Below, piece after piece: positions 19,530 to 28,028 of a DNA stretch of 64,000 bases. Origin of the DNA: Synechococcus sp. JA-3-3Ab (lineage in GTDB: Bacteria > Cyanobacteriota > Cyanobacteriia > Thermostichales > Thermostichaceae); the NCBI RefSeq assembly GCF_000013205.1, contig NC_007775.1:1298501-1362500 (forward strand). Direction: 5' to 3'. Each line of letters opens with the position of its first letter. Position 1 is the first letter of the stretch. A program made the position numbers and the translations under genes. The notes below the pieces were generated by a model, which worked only from the letters and a program-made list of their open reading frames with translations, was not told where the DNA came from and did not search any database.

Positions 19530-20891
19530 CTATCCGTCTGTCAACTGCCACCAAAGATACCCCAGCCGCAGGTAGTGAAGCCGCAGCCAGGGGAAAGGGA
19601 AAAGGCGCGGTGGCTGGCGGAAGAGGGCGCTAATTTGGGGTCGGATGCCGGCGATCTCCTGGGCCAGGATTTTGCCTGCCCACACCCCTGTGGCCACGCC
19701 GCTGCCGTGGTAGGCCAGGCCGTACCAGAGGCTGGGATCCGTCGGCGAAGGGCCGATGTGGGGGTGAAGCTGGCGGGAGAGGCAAACCAAGCCGTTCCAG
19801 GCGTACTCGATCTCCACCCCCTCCCAGGCGGGAAAGAGGCGGTAGAGCTGCCGCGCCATCCAGGCCCGCAGGCGCTGGCGTTCCCTTGGGGCATCGCAGG
19901 TGCCGTCCCGCCCCCCAAACAGCAAGCGCCCATCCGGCAGGAGACGGTAGTAGAACAGCAGCCGTCGCGTGTCGTAGATCGGCGTCGGATCCCACCAGCC
20001 CTGAGCCCTTCGCTCTGCCGGCGTCAGAGGCCGGGTGACCAGAATGTTGGAAAGCACCGGCAACAGGGATCCGGCCAATTGGGGGTAGAGGTTGGCCGGC
20101 GTGTAGCCATTGGTGGCGATGACCAGGTGCCGTGCCCGCACCGTTCCCCCGGGCGTATGGCAAAGGTGGCGGGAGCCAACCTTTTCCCAGGCAACGACCC
20201 GGCTGGCGCTGTGCAATTGCGCTCCCCATTTCTGGGCGGCCTGGGCCAGCCCTTGGGCAAGCTTGAGGGGGTTGAGGCCAAACCCCACCCCGATGTGGAG
20301 GGCGCCGTGGTTCTCGCGGCTGTCGAAGCCCCGTTCCCGCAGCTCTTTGGGGCTGAGGAGCTGAACTGGGTAGCCGGCCACCTGGGCGTAGATCTGGTAT
20401 TCGGCCTCCAACTCCCGCCAAGCGCTGGGGCGGTGGGCTACTGCGTACCAACCTTCTCCCTGGGCATCCAGGGAAAAGCCCTCGGCAGCGGCCAGCTCTT
20501 GCACGGTCTCCACCGCCTGCCGCTGATCCCGGTAGTAGCGCTCCGTCTCCGCCAGGCCTACCCGCCGCACCATTTGGGCATGGGTGAGGTAGCTCGCCCC
20601 CACTCCGCAGAAGCCGCCGTTGCGCCCAGAGGCGCCCCAGCCCAGGGATCCCGCCTCCAGCAGGCAAGCCGAGATGCCGTGATCGCGGGCCAGGTGCAGG
20701 GCCGTCGATAGCCCCGTCAATCCTCCTCCTATGATGGCCACCTCGGCCTCAACCTGCCCTTGCAGAGGCGCCGGATGTCGCCAACTGGAATCTGGTATTG
20801 TGCTGTCCCAGTAGCTGCCGACTGGGTAAGCAGGATCGTAGGTTTTGGGAGGATAAGGATTTGTCTTCGGGAGAAAAGTCCAAGCAACCAT
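19530..20891 (-). CDS. FAD-dependent oxidoreductase, DAO (glycine/D-amino acid oxidase) family
   Basis: The 453-aa protein has the FAD-binding GxGxxG in VAIIGGGLTGLSTALHLARD, the DAO-family segment GWGASGRNGGFCG, and the second FAD motif PHIGPSPTDPSLWYGLAYHGSG near the C terminus. It probably oxidises an amine or amino acid, releasing H2O2. The GASGRNGGF segment is typical of the gamma-glutamylputrescine oxidase (PuuB/OrdL)-like subgroup. No pathway neighbours are visible. The ATG at 20891 gives a full-length family member. Confidence 0.85.
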   Translation of the reverse strand: MVAWTFLPKTNPYPPKTYDPAYPVGSYWDSTIPDSSWRHPAPLQGQVEAEVAIIGGGLTGLSTALHLARDHGISACLLEAGSLGWGASGRNGGFCGVGASYLTHAQMVRRVGLAETERYYRDQRQAVETVQELAAAEGFSLDAQGEGWYAVAHRPSAWRELEAEYQIYAQVAGYPVQLLSPKELRERGFDSRENHGALHIGVGFGLNPLKLAQGLAQAAQKWGAQLHSASRVVAWEKVGSRHLCHTPGGTVRARHLVIATNGYTPANLYPQLAGSLLPVLSNILVTRPLTPAERRAQGWWDPTPIYDTRRLLFYYRLLPDGRLLFGGRDGTCDAPRERQRLRAWMARQLYRLFPAWEGVEIEYAWNGLVCLSRQLHPHIGPSPTDPSLWYGLAYHGSGVATGVWAGKILAQEIAGIRPQISALFRQPPRLFPFPWLRLHYLRLGYLWWQLTDG

Positions 20892-21390
20892 AGAACTTTA
20901 GAAGACTGGTTGGTCAAAAGCCAATTTCTCTTTGCCCATCGGCCAAACCTCCCTTTGAGAAGAGCTCAGCAGCGCAGCGAGCCGCCGTTTGCCCTCGCTG
21001 GCCCAGAGGCTACAGCAGGCACCAAAACCGCCTCTTCTGACAACCGCACCAACCCCCCCAGGGCTTGCGAACAGGCCTCTCGTCCCTGGTGGGCTGGCGA
21101 GCGGTACGCTGGCAGAGTGAGGCGGGCCAATCCGCCGTTGAAATACCCTGCCCGGGAAAATTGGCCGGGATCCCTTCCAGTTCAAGGCGGGCCGGGCCCG
21201 CTCTCCCCCCGCTGGCGGTGGAGCCGTCTCTTGCCGATGGGGGTGGATGCCGGAACCCCGGCGCTAGCCAGGGCTGCAGTCCCGACTGTTGCCGCTGAGC
21301 AACTTGGTGAGAAGGTAGAGTTTATCCATTGGCGTTTCTCTTTCCCGGGCCGGAGACCCCGCTGGCAGAATCAAGGTCTGCGGCCTTGGG
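20892..21390. other. Intergenic stretch with no recognised gene
   Basis: Five hundred bases between the FAD oxidoreductase and tatC. Open frames here lack ribosome sites and any recognisable motif. I see no tRNA, known RNA or strong terminator. One GGGATCCC-type octamer and several GC-rich short inverted repeats are present. Confidence 0.4.
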
Positions 21391-22173
21391 TCATTTGCCA
21401 AGCAGCTTCACCAGGAGAATGCCAAACAAGTACAGGAACGTTACCGCGCCAGCCAGGAGGCTCTGGGTGAGGGGATCCGTGGAAGGGGTGAGAATGGCCC
21501 CCGCCACCACCGAACCTAGGACAACATAGCGCCAACCCTTGAACATCTGCTCAGCAGTTACCAGGCCCAAAGCTCCCAGCAGCGCCTGCAAAATCGGCAC
21601 CTGAAAGGCCAAGCCAGTGCTGAACATCAGCAGCAGCACAAACTCAAAGTAGCGGTCGATGGACCAGGCCTGATCCACCACCCCTTCCCCATAGCGAATG
21701 AAGAAGTTGAGCGCCGCCGGAATGAGGAGGTAGTAGGCAAAGACCAAGCCAGCCACAAACAAAAGGCTGGATCCGAGCACCACCGGCCCCAACAGCTTGC
21801 GCTCCTTGACGCTCAGCCCTGGCAAGACGAAGCGGGCAATTTGGTAGAGCACAAAGGGCGTGGCCAAGAGCAGCCCCGAATATGCCGCCACTTTCATAGA
21901 GACGAAAAAATACTCGCCCGGCGCCAGTTGCAAGAAGGTCACCCCCTGAGCGGGCACCTCCAGCAGGGCGACGATGCGGTTCACCACCAGAAAACAGGCG
22001 ACGATACACAGGGCCACCGCAATGACACTGGCCAAGAGGCGGCTACGCAACTCCTCCAGATGCTCCATCAAGCTCATCTCGACCTCGTAGGGAAACTCCG
22101 GATCTGGCACCCGAGAAGGCTCAGGTGTTGCCGGAGCTTGCTGCGAGGACTCGGTCTCAGAGGCAAGGGGCAT
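21391..22173 (-). CDS. tatC: Twin-arginine translocase subunit TatC
   Basis: TatC recognises twin-arginine signal peptides and exports folded proteins across the plasma or thylakoid membrane. Seen: the conserved N-terminal MSLMEHLEELRSRLLAS with the signal-binding Glu, six hydrophobic segments, and the periplasmic loop MKVAAYSGLLLATPFVLYQ. At 260 aa it is normal length. No tatA is adjacent. In the pre-inversion order this gene lay downstream of trpA on the same strand. Confidence 0.95.
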   Translation of the reverse strand: MPLASETESSQQAPATPEPSRVPDPEFPYEVEMSLMEHLEELRSRLLASVIAVALCIVACFLVVNRIVALLEVPAQGVTFLQLAPGEYFFVSMKVAAYSGLLLATPFVLYQIARFVLPGLSVKERKLLGPVVLGSSLLFVAGLVFAYYLLIPAALNFFIRYGEGVVDQAWSIDRYFEFVLLLMFSTGLAFQVPILQALLGALGLVTAEQMFKGWRYVVLGSVVAGAILTPSTDPLTQSLLAGAVTFLYLFGILLVKLLGK

Positions 22174-22339
22174 GGGCCGACAGGTAACGAAACCTTTCCC
22201 GCTATCTTAGCCCTGCCCCACCCTTAAGGAAAAGCGCCCGCCCAATACATGGCCCCCTTCCAAGCTGTTCCCGGAAGGAACTGCCAGGTTGTGGACGGGA
22301 GCTGCCCTTGCTCAAAGTCTCTGCTTCACCAGACTGTTG

Positions 22340-22395
22340 ACGTTCTCCCCCGAACCCCCAAACCCCCCGTATACGGGGGGACAGAGGGGAGCTAG
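22340..22395. repeat. GC-rich palindromic repeat (CCCCCCGTATACGGGGGG)
   Basis: A perfect 18-bp palindrome at 22363-22380 is preceded by C-rich and followed by G-rich sequence. The identical palindrome with a similar surround is at 63943-63960. A related C/G-rich repeat is inside the intein at 26490-26600. These look like one family of small palindromic elements. Confidence 0.65.
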
Positions 22396-22468
22396 GATCC
22401 CCGCCCCAAAGGGCTGGGGAGTATGTCAATACTTCATCTCGCCCGGCTAGGCTGAGGCGGGAGCAGCT

Positions 22469-22495
22469 CTAAAATTCTGAAGGACACAAAAGATA
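22469..22495 (-). pseudogene. Displaced native 3' end of trpA
   Basis: On the minus strand from 22495, nine codons read Y-L-L-C-P-S-E-F-stop in the phase needed to continue trpA codon 1695-1697 across the TA. They abut IS copy 2 directly. Together with the trpA body at 876-1699 they restore a normal terminus, which shows the DNA between the IS copies was inverted. Confidence 0.78.
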
Positions 22496-23497
22496 CAGCC
22501 TTTTAATTTAAAATAGGGTACAGGTATTCAAGAGGAAGGAGAGAAAGGAATGCCGACTCATTCTTTGGATTTGCGGCAAAGAGTTGTAGCAGCCTATCAG
22601 GCAGGTAACACCTCCATCCGCCAGGTAGCTAAACGCTTCATGGTGACCAAAAGAACAGTACACCGCTGGGTGCGTCAGTACCAACAAACTCAAGATTTAG
22701 CCCCTAAGAAAGCAGGCACCAAGCGAGTGGGCATTTTGGAACAACATCGGCAGGAAGTGATGGCAATTATTACAGAACACCCAGACTTCTACCTGTGGCA
22801 GTATCAAGAACTGTTGCGCGAGCGCTTAGGAATCAATGTAAGCATCGTCACGATACATAATTTCTTGAAAAAGCAAGGAATGACTCTAAAAAAAAAGACC
22901 TACCGCAGTGCAAAAGTCAAAGAAGAGGAGTTGCAAAGGGAACGACTAGCTTATAGTCAAGAAGTCAGGAATATTCCAGCGGAGGATTTGATTGCCATCG
23001 ACCAGACGGGAGTCTGGGAGGGAATGGAGCGGAGAGTATCTCGGAGTTTACGTGGTCAAAGGGCTTATCATTATCGTCAGAGATACAAGGGTGAAAAGTA
23101 TACGGTTATTGGAGCTATTTCCTTGAGAGGTGTAGTTGGCTGTCGTGTCATCAAGGGTGGGATGAAGAAAGGAGATTTTTTGGAGTTTTTGAGAAGCGAG
23201 CTATGTCCGAAGCTAGATGCGAGGAAGGATTTAAATATCCACAAGAGTCGGGAAGTTGAGGAATTGATTAGGGGGACAGGAGCACGAATCCTATACCTGC
23301 CTGTGTATGCGCCGGAGTTGAATCCCATTGAGATGATGTGGTCGGTGTTGAAGCATTTTATTCGGCAGCTTTGCAGAATTGGGAAATATAGCATGGAGCA
23401 GATAGTGAAGACTTCTTTACTACTGATCAATCCATCCTCCTTCCGAAGTTGGTTTGCTAAGTGCTGCTATTGTACCCCTTGAGCTCTTAACAGGCTG
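22496..23497 (+). mobile_element. IS630-type insertion sequence, copy 2 (1,002 bp)
   Basis: The element is bounded by TA at 22494-22495 and 23498-23499, with inverted-repeat ends TACAGCC… as in copy 1. It is inverted relative to copy 1 and differs by few substitutions plus a 15-bp deletion and one A. The left flank is the displaced trpA end. The right flank is the 5' end of the HEPN gene on the minus strand. Confidence 0.93.
22550..23482 (+). CDS. IS630-type transposase with catalytic-region deletion (copy 2)
   Basis: A single 310-aa frame: N-terminal helix-turn-helix (SIRQVAKRFMVTKRTVHRWV), then an RNase H-like DDE domain (LIAIDQTGVWEG, ELNPIEMMWSVLKHF with the final Glu). Relative to copy 1 it lacks five codons in the second catalytic block: copy 1 has RKVVIMDNLNIHKS, this copy RKDLNIHKS. 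A core beta strand next to the catalytic Asp is therefore lost. It has 9 A where copy 1 has 8, so its two halves are in frame. It is probably inactive in spite of the long frame. Confidence 0.85.
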   Translation: MPTHSLDLRQRVVAAYQAGNTSIRQVAKRFMVTKRTVHRWVRQYQQTQDLAPKKAGTKRVGILEQHRQEVMAIITEHPDFYLWQYQELLRERLGINVSIVTIHNFLKKQGMTLKKKTYRSAKVKEEELQRERLAYSQEVRNIPAEDLIAIDQTGVWEGMERRVSRSLRGQRAYHYRQRYKGEKYTVIGAISLRGVVGCRVIKGGMKKGDFLEFLRSELCPKLDARKDLNIHKSREVEELIRGTGARILYLPVYAPELNPIEMMWSVLKHFIRQLCRIGKYSMEQIVKTSLLLINPSSFRSWFAKCCYCTP

Positions 23498-23603
23498 TAA
23501 TGGAGAGATGAACATCCGGCGCTTTTTTGAGGACTTCGAAGGCTTTGATGTCGCGCTCCGCTAGGCGCAACAACCGCCAAGCCTCCTCAAGATGCGGCTT
23601 CAT
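23498..23603 (-). pseudogene. HEPN-domain toxin, 5' part (displaced from its 3' end)
   Basis: From the ATG at 23603 the minus strand encodes 35 codons (MKPHLEEAWRLLRLAERD …, ending D-V-H-L-S-I) before the IS boundary. This is the usual first helix of PF05168 HEPN proteins. The start lies 17 bp inside the MNT gene, a typical toxin-antitoxin overlap. The continuation is at 2716-3037. This fragment is too short to appear as a separate long frame and would be missed by length-based gene calling. Confidence 0.9.
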
Positions 23604-23907
23604 AGAGGTCTTTTCCCTGCTTGCGCGCCCAGTACAGCACGGTGCCTGGCACACGGCTGCGCCGCTGGTATTCCGCCTCGGAATAAACGAGGATATCCAA
23701 CCCTGGGCCCATATCGCCCACCGCTTCGTGCAAACGAATCATTTCGGCGTACCGATCAGACACCTCTGGTTTGATCACCATGATGTCTAGGTCGGAACCC
23801 GCGTCGGCATCGCCGCGGCCATAGGAGCCAAACAAGAGTACGCGGCTGGGCTGGGCCGCTGCCACGATACGCCGGACGATCTCTTGCAAGGTTTGATCAT
23901 CGATCAT
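23587..23907 (-). CDS. MNT-domain nucleotidyltransferase (antitoxin of MNT/HEPN pair)
   Basis: The 106-aa protein has the minimal nucleotidyltransferase motif VLLFGSYGRGDADAGSDLDIMV (GS…G…SDxDxxV) with the metal-binding Asp pair, and a later LDILVYS strand that supplies the third Asp. In known MNT/HEPN systems the MNT protein transfers AMP to the HEPN toxin to silence it. Its ATG overlaps the stop of the mod C-terminal fragment as ATGA, so it is translationally coupled to mod. It appears intact while its HEPN partner is split. Confidence 0.9.
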   Translation of the reverse strand: MIDDQTLQEIVRRIVAAAQPSRVLLFGSYGRGDADAGSDLDIMVIKPEVSDRYAEMIRLHEAVGDMGPGLDILVYSEAEYQRRSRVPGTVLYWARKQGKDLYEAAS

Positions 23908-24236
23908 ATTGGCAACTCCATTACCTTCAGGCTCTCAATGCCCCGGTCATCCACGATCTTGACGGCAATGCGCTTGTGCTCGCCCGGTGCGAAGGGCAAC
24001 GACACCGTACCGCTATAGGCTTTTATGAGGTCCTTGTCAATCTCGGCCTTGAGATTGCGCGCCAACTTCGCCCAGCCTTCTTTCTCGCCCGCCATCGGGA
24101 AGAAGACCTGACGGGGGTAGAGGCAGCGCCCGTCGTAGTCGGTATCGAGCATCCACATGACAATCTTGTCCTTGCCGCCCGATTCGATGGCCCCGGTCTT
24201 GGTGTTGTAGTAGTCGAAACCGTGTACCTGATACAT
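23904..24236 (-). pseudogene. Type III methyltransferase Mod, detached C-terminal 110 codons
   Basis: The fragment reads VHGFDYYNTKTGAIESGGKD, then WMLDTDYDGRCLYPRQVFFP, and ends DDRGIESLKVMELPI, the conserved C terminus of type III Mod proteins. It is separated from the mod body by the 282-bp element at 24228-24509. Its apparent ATG (24236) is supplied by the end of that element (codons M-Y-Q precede V-H-G-F). It may be translated but lacks all catalytic motifs. Downstream MNT overlaps it by ATGA. Confidence 0.88.
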
Positions 24237-24509
24237 TTACGCTGAACACTGCTGAACATCACTGTTCAACTATGCAGCGATAGCATTCTGTTTGTTTCCA
24301 AACAGAATGGCGGTATCCCGCAAAGCTTTGAGTAGAATACCCAAAGCGCAGTTTCCGTGTCGTCTTACTACCAATTTTCTGCTTTGCTTTGGCTACCATG
24401 TTGGCAGACTCGAAAGTAAACAGAAAGATCAACTGGTAGTAATCCGTACTGAACATATTATACATTATTTTCAGTATAGTTGAGCTTATCATTGACTAGA
24501 GTCATGCTC
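24228..24509. repeat. 282-bp mobile repeat, copy A (inside mod)
   Basis: This sequence is almost identical over 282 bp (a few substitutions) to copy B at 28029-28310 in inverted orientation. Copy A interrupts mod between codons for F-V-V-E and V-H-G-F-D-Y-Y. It has no obvious terminal inverted repeats. It has an internal perfect hairpin CATTCTGTTTG-TTTC-CAAACAGAATG at 24284-24309 and a smaller one near an end (GAACA…TGTTC). Hairpins near the ends without terminal repeats suggest a non-autonomous IS200/IS605-like element, but this is inference. It carries a 70-77 codon frame of no recognised family. Confidence 0.85.
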
Positions 24510-25727
24510 AACCACAAACCAGCCATCTTCGGCTTTGCGCAGCTCCACATCCGGCTGCCCGATGAGCCAGAAGGATTCGTTACTGGCGCGCTTCTTTTTG
24601 AGGTCGTCGGTGAGTAGGTCGGCGTTCATTTGGACTTTGAGGAACTGCATGCCGGCCAGCTCTGGCTTCATCTCGTCAATATCTTTTGCTGCTTCGGGGT
24701 CAAATTGAAAGGCGGCGAAGATCAGCAGTTTGGGCTGTGGGCTGAGCATCCGCGCCTCTTGCCAGGCATGCTCAACTTGCCGCTGCTCGAGCGGGCCATA
24801 TTCCGGGCCGAAGGAGACGACCACGCGCATGGGATCGTAGGCTGGCGCCGTCTCGCGCACGGTATTTGCCCCTTCGTCGCTTGGCCGCGTTTCCCCCTCG
24901 GCATGGAGCCAGCGGCAACCGGGCAGGGGCTCTAGGCGGGCAAAGCGGATGTATTGCCCGTTCTTGCCGCGAATGCCGGTGCGCAGCAGTTCGTCACGCC
25001 ATTCGGCCTGGCGCAGGGTCTCGCCGGAGCGGGTAATAGACGTATCGGCAGGTTGCGGCTTCTCCTCCAAAATCTCGTCCACCGACTTGACCGCCGGTGC
25101 CGGCACCGCTTCAACCGTAAAGGGGCCGGTGACGCGCACCTTCTTCCTGTCCACAAAGGGCTGGTCGTAGAGCGTCTCCTGCGGCGCATGGCGGGCGATG
25201 GCGGCGTCGATCTCCTTTTGGAGGGTGCGGCGGGCTTGATGGAAACGCTCGAAGGGTTCGCGCGCTTTTTCCGGCCAGTCGGCAGGAAACGTAAAGGGCA
25301 CTTCCCATTCCACCAGCTCGTTGACCTTGACCACCTGGCCAGCGGGCATGGTGAAGGTTGCTTCATCGGGTGCGGCGAAGTCCACGAACTGGCCGGCCCG
25401 ACCGCCTTGGGTGACCTGGAATTTGACCGGCTGGCCATGAAGCGCAGCGTTCAGCTCAGCAAGGGCCGCTGCCACTGCCGGATGGAGCCGCGCGTAAATG
25501 CCGTCGATCTCCGGGTTATTGGCGATGGACTTGAGCGTGACATGGGGCACGGTCTTGTACTTGAAGCCGGAGCCGACGCCCTCCTGCGGGTGCGCCAGTT
25601 CGTAGTAGTCGAAAACCGCAGTCATCAGCCGCTGGCGGGCGATTGTGATCGCGACGCGTGAGGTGTCGCAGGTGATCCAGCGCCGGCCCCACTGCTCGGC
25701 AACGTAGGCGGTGGTGCCGCTGCCGCA

Positions 25728-26642
25728 ATTGTGCACGACGCACAGCTCCGTGATGAAAGAGTGCGCGTCTTCTACCTCCAGGTCATACAACTCCTCTTCG
25801 GTTTCTTGCGTGTGGAGTTCGGCGATGCGCACGGCGACCCGCTGCGGACCAAAGAAGACCCAATCCCCCACAGCCAGGTCCTGCGCTTCCACCCATTCGG
25901 CCTTCTCGACGCTGAGCTGAAGTTGGCAGGCGTGTCGAATGGTTTCGTAAACGCCCTCCAGATTGGACAGCACCTCCCTGGCCGGGACGCGCAGCACCTC
26001 CAAGCCCAGCTCGCGGAGATAGGCATCGCGGGCCTGATCGTGAGCCAGTGCCTCTTCGCTGCTGTGGGCCAGCACGCCGTCCACCTCGACGACAAGTTGG
26101 GCGTCGCGGCTGTAAAAATCTGCTATATACCGACCGATGGGATGCTGGCGTCGGAAGGCGAAACCGGTTTGGTTGTTGCGCAGCGCCGTCCACAGCTTAC
26201 GCTCCGGCGGGGTCATTTCACGCCGCAGCATTTTGCTTCGCCCGCGCAACCCCCGGGGAATGCCCGACCAGTCGTTATGCCCTCCCAGTGAGCGCGGGCG
26301 GCGCTTGGCGAGCACCTTGTGGTCGGCAGAGAGCCAGAGCGTCGCGTCAGTTTTTTCGTGGCGGATGCCGATCATCTTGCCGCGGTACGGCCGGCGGATC
26401 ACGCGCACGACGCGATGCGGTTGTCCGTCATGCCCCAGAACCCAGTCGCCAGGTTGGATGGATTCGATGGCGATCAGTGTGGCCTCTTCCTGGTTGGCCT
26501 CTCCTCGACCAGCCCTTCCCCGGCTAGCCCCACCCCAGCCCTCCCCGCAAGCGGGGAGGGAGCGTCCCCCCGCGTGCGGGGGGACAATAGGGGGGCTGCC
26601 CCCATCCCGCACACACCACACTCGCGTCCCCTTCCGCACACA
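25728..26642 (-). other. Intein (305 aa) in Mod, with DUF559/Vsr-like nuclease domain
   Basis: The intein begins at Cys (CVRKGTRVW) after F-D-P-T and ends CVVHN before the next Cys (CGSGTTAYV). This gives the standard Cys1, His-Asn end and Cys+1 for protein splicing. Hint blocks are visible: IESIQPGDWVLGHDGQPHRV, the block B-like LWLSADHKV, and block F-like YDLEVEDAHSFITE. Residues about 128-240 form a nuclease of the DUF559/Vsr type: LRREMTPPERKLWTALRN, FRRQHPIGRYIADFYS, VVEVDGVLAH, ELGLEVLRVPAREVLSN. It is not a LAGIDADG endonuclease. Splicing would rejoin DPTCGSGTT exactly, the cofactor motif of the host protein. Confidence 0.92.
26490..26600. repeat. GC-rich palindromic repeat inserted in frame in the intein
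   Basis: Two nested inverted repeats (CCCTCCCCGCAAGCGGGGAGGG at about 26537 and CCCCCCGCGTGCGGGGGG at about 26565) code for a Gly/Pro/Arg-rich segment of about 35 residues. The segment sits between VWCVRDG and ATLIAIESIQPGD. Inteins normally have only a short turn here, so this is an added sequence that keeps the frame. Confidence 0.7.
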
Positions 26643-28028
26643 CGTCGGGTCAAACACCAAATCGCCCGGGTCGGTGGTCATCAGGAGGCAGCGCTCTACA
26701 ACCTTCGTACGCGTTTCAACCACGTATCGTTGCTCAGGATTGAATCCGGCCGTGTCGTCCCAGACCTCAGACAAGACCTTGAGCGGATAATCGTCGATAT
26801 AATATTTCCATCGAAGTTTGCTGCCATCCTTAGTCACGCGACCCGTGCGTTTCAACGCCTCCATGCCATCGGGGTAGATCAGCTTCCAATGGCTGTTCTT
26901 GTTCGGTCTGAAGGTCTCTCCCTTAAATTGGAGCGGCGTATCCTCGCCCGGCGGCCCCGAGCTCTCCAGGCTTACGAGCTGGAAGACCTTTGCTCCCGCT
27001 GGCAACAGCGACGGATCGACCATCTCGGCCCGGGTAATCTTTCGCACGGTACCGTCGGGTAGCTCCACATTACTATAGAAGGCATCAGGCAGCTTTTCAG
27101 AATACAACTGGCGATATTTCAAATATTTTTTATCCCTGGCATACCAGATTCAGATAATCACTCGTCCGGCCTAACTCGTTGGATACCATGCTGCCGGTTT
27201 TAGCGAACGTGATAAGTCGCACAAAATTCCCCGCCCCAAACACTTCATCCATCAAGCAGCGTACCAGATGGACGTTCTCGTCGCCGATCTGCACGAAGAT
27301 GCTGCCGCTTTCGGTGAGGAGTTCTCGCGCCAGCAGTAGCCGGTCGCGCAGGTAGGTGAGGTAGGAGTGGATGCCTAGCTCCCAGGTGTCGCGGAAGGCG
27401 CGGATTTGCTCTGGCTGGCTGGTTAAATCCTCGTCTTTGCCATCCTTGACGTCGCGCTTGTTGACGAAGGGCTGGAAGTTAGAGCCGTATTTGATGCCGT
27501 AGGGCGGGTCGAGGTAGATCATCTGCACTTTGCCCGCCATGCCCTCTTTTTCCAGGAGCGAATTCATCACCAGGAGCGAGTCGCCAGCGATGAGGCGGTT
27601 GGTCCAGCCGTGTTTGTACTGGTAGAACTCGACGGCCTGGCGCAGCGGCTCTCGGCGTTCCTCTTCAAAAAGGCTGAGTTGCTCCGCGCCGCCGCTGCCG
27701 TTCCGCTTCTTCACCGCCTCGATGATCGTACGGGGGTCGATGCGCTCGTGGACATAGAGCGAGATCGTCGGCACCGCGAACGAGGTGTGCTCGGCCTTGC
27801 CGGCCCAGACCAGTTGCGGGTCGAGGTGAGGATCGTAGGCATAGCGCTTTTTCGTTTGCCCGGCATCCGGGTCAGTCTGGGGCGTCACCAACCCCACAGG
27901 TGGATTATTGACACGCTCTTTGTCGCGGTGCTCGTAGGATTCGATTGGGCGTTTGGTGTCGGTTTTCTTGGCTGCCATCCAGTCCTGCCTGTTGGTTTGT
28001 CGTGGGCTTAGTGGGAAGGCTAGCTTGA

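Larger units (their letters stand above)
24489..27978 (-). pseudogene. mod: Type III restriction-modification methyltransferase (Mod), intein-containing and disrupted
   Basis: Mod recognises the target and methylates adenine for a type III system. The first frame (27978-27130, 282 aa) has the catalytic motif YLDPPYGIKYG (DPPY at 157-160). The second (from 27122) continues KYRQLYSEKLPDAFYSNVEL and includes the SAM-binding motif FDPTC…GSGTTAYVAEQWGRRW, split by an intein. Between the frames, one extra base in GAATC at about 27147-27151 breaks D-Y-L-I-W-Y-A-R-D. Removing it restores a continuous frame. The gene ends early where copy A of a 282-bp element adds H-D-S-S-Q-stop. The start ATG is 50 bp from copy B. 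It is probably non-functional, or dependent on a sequencing check of the frameshift. Confidence 0.9.
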
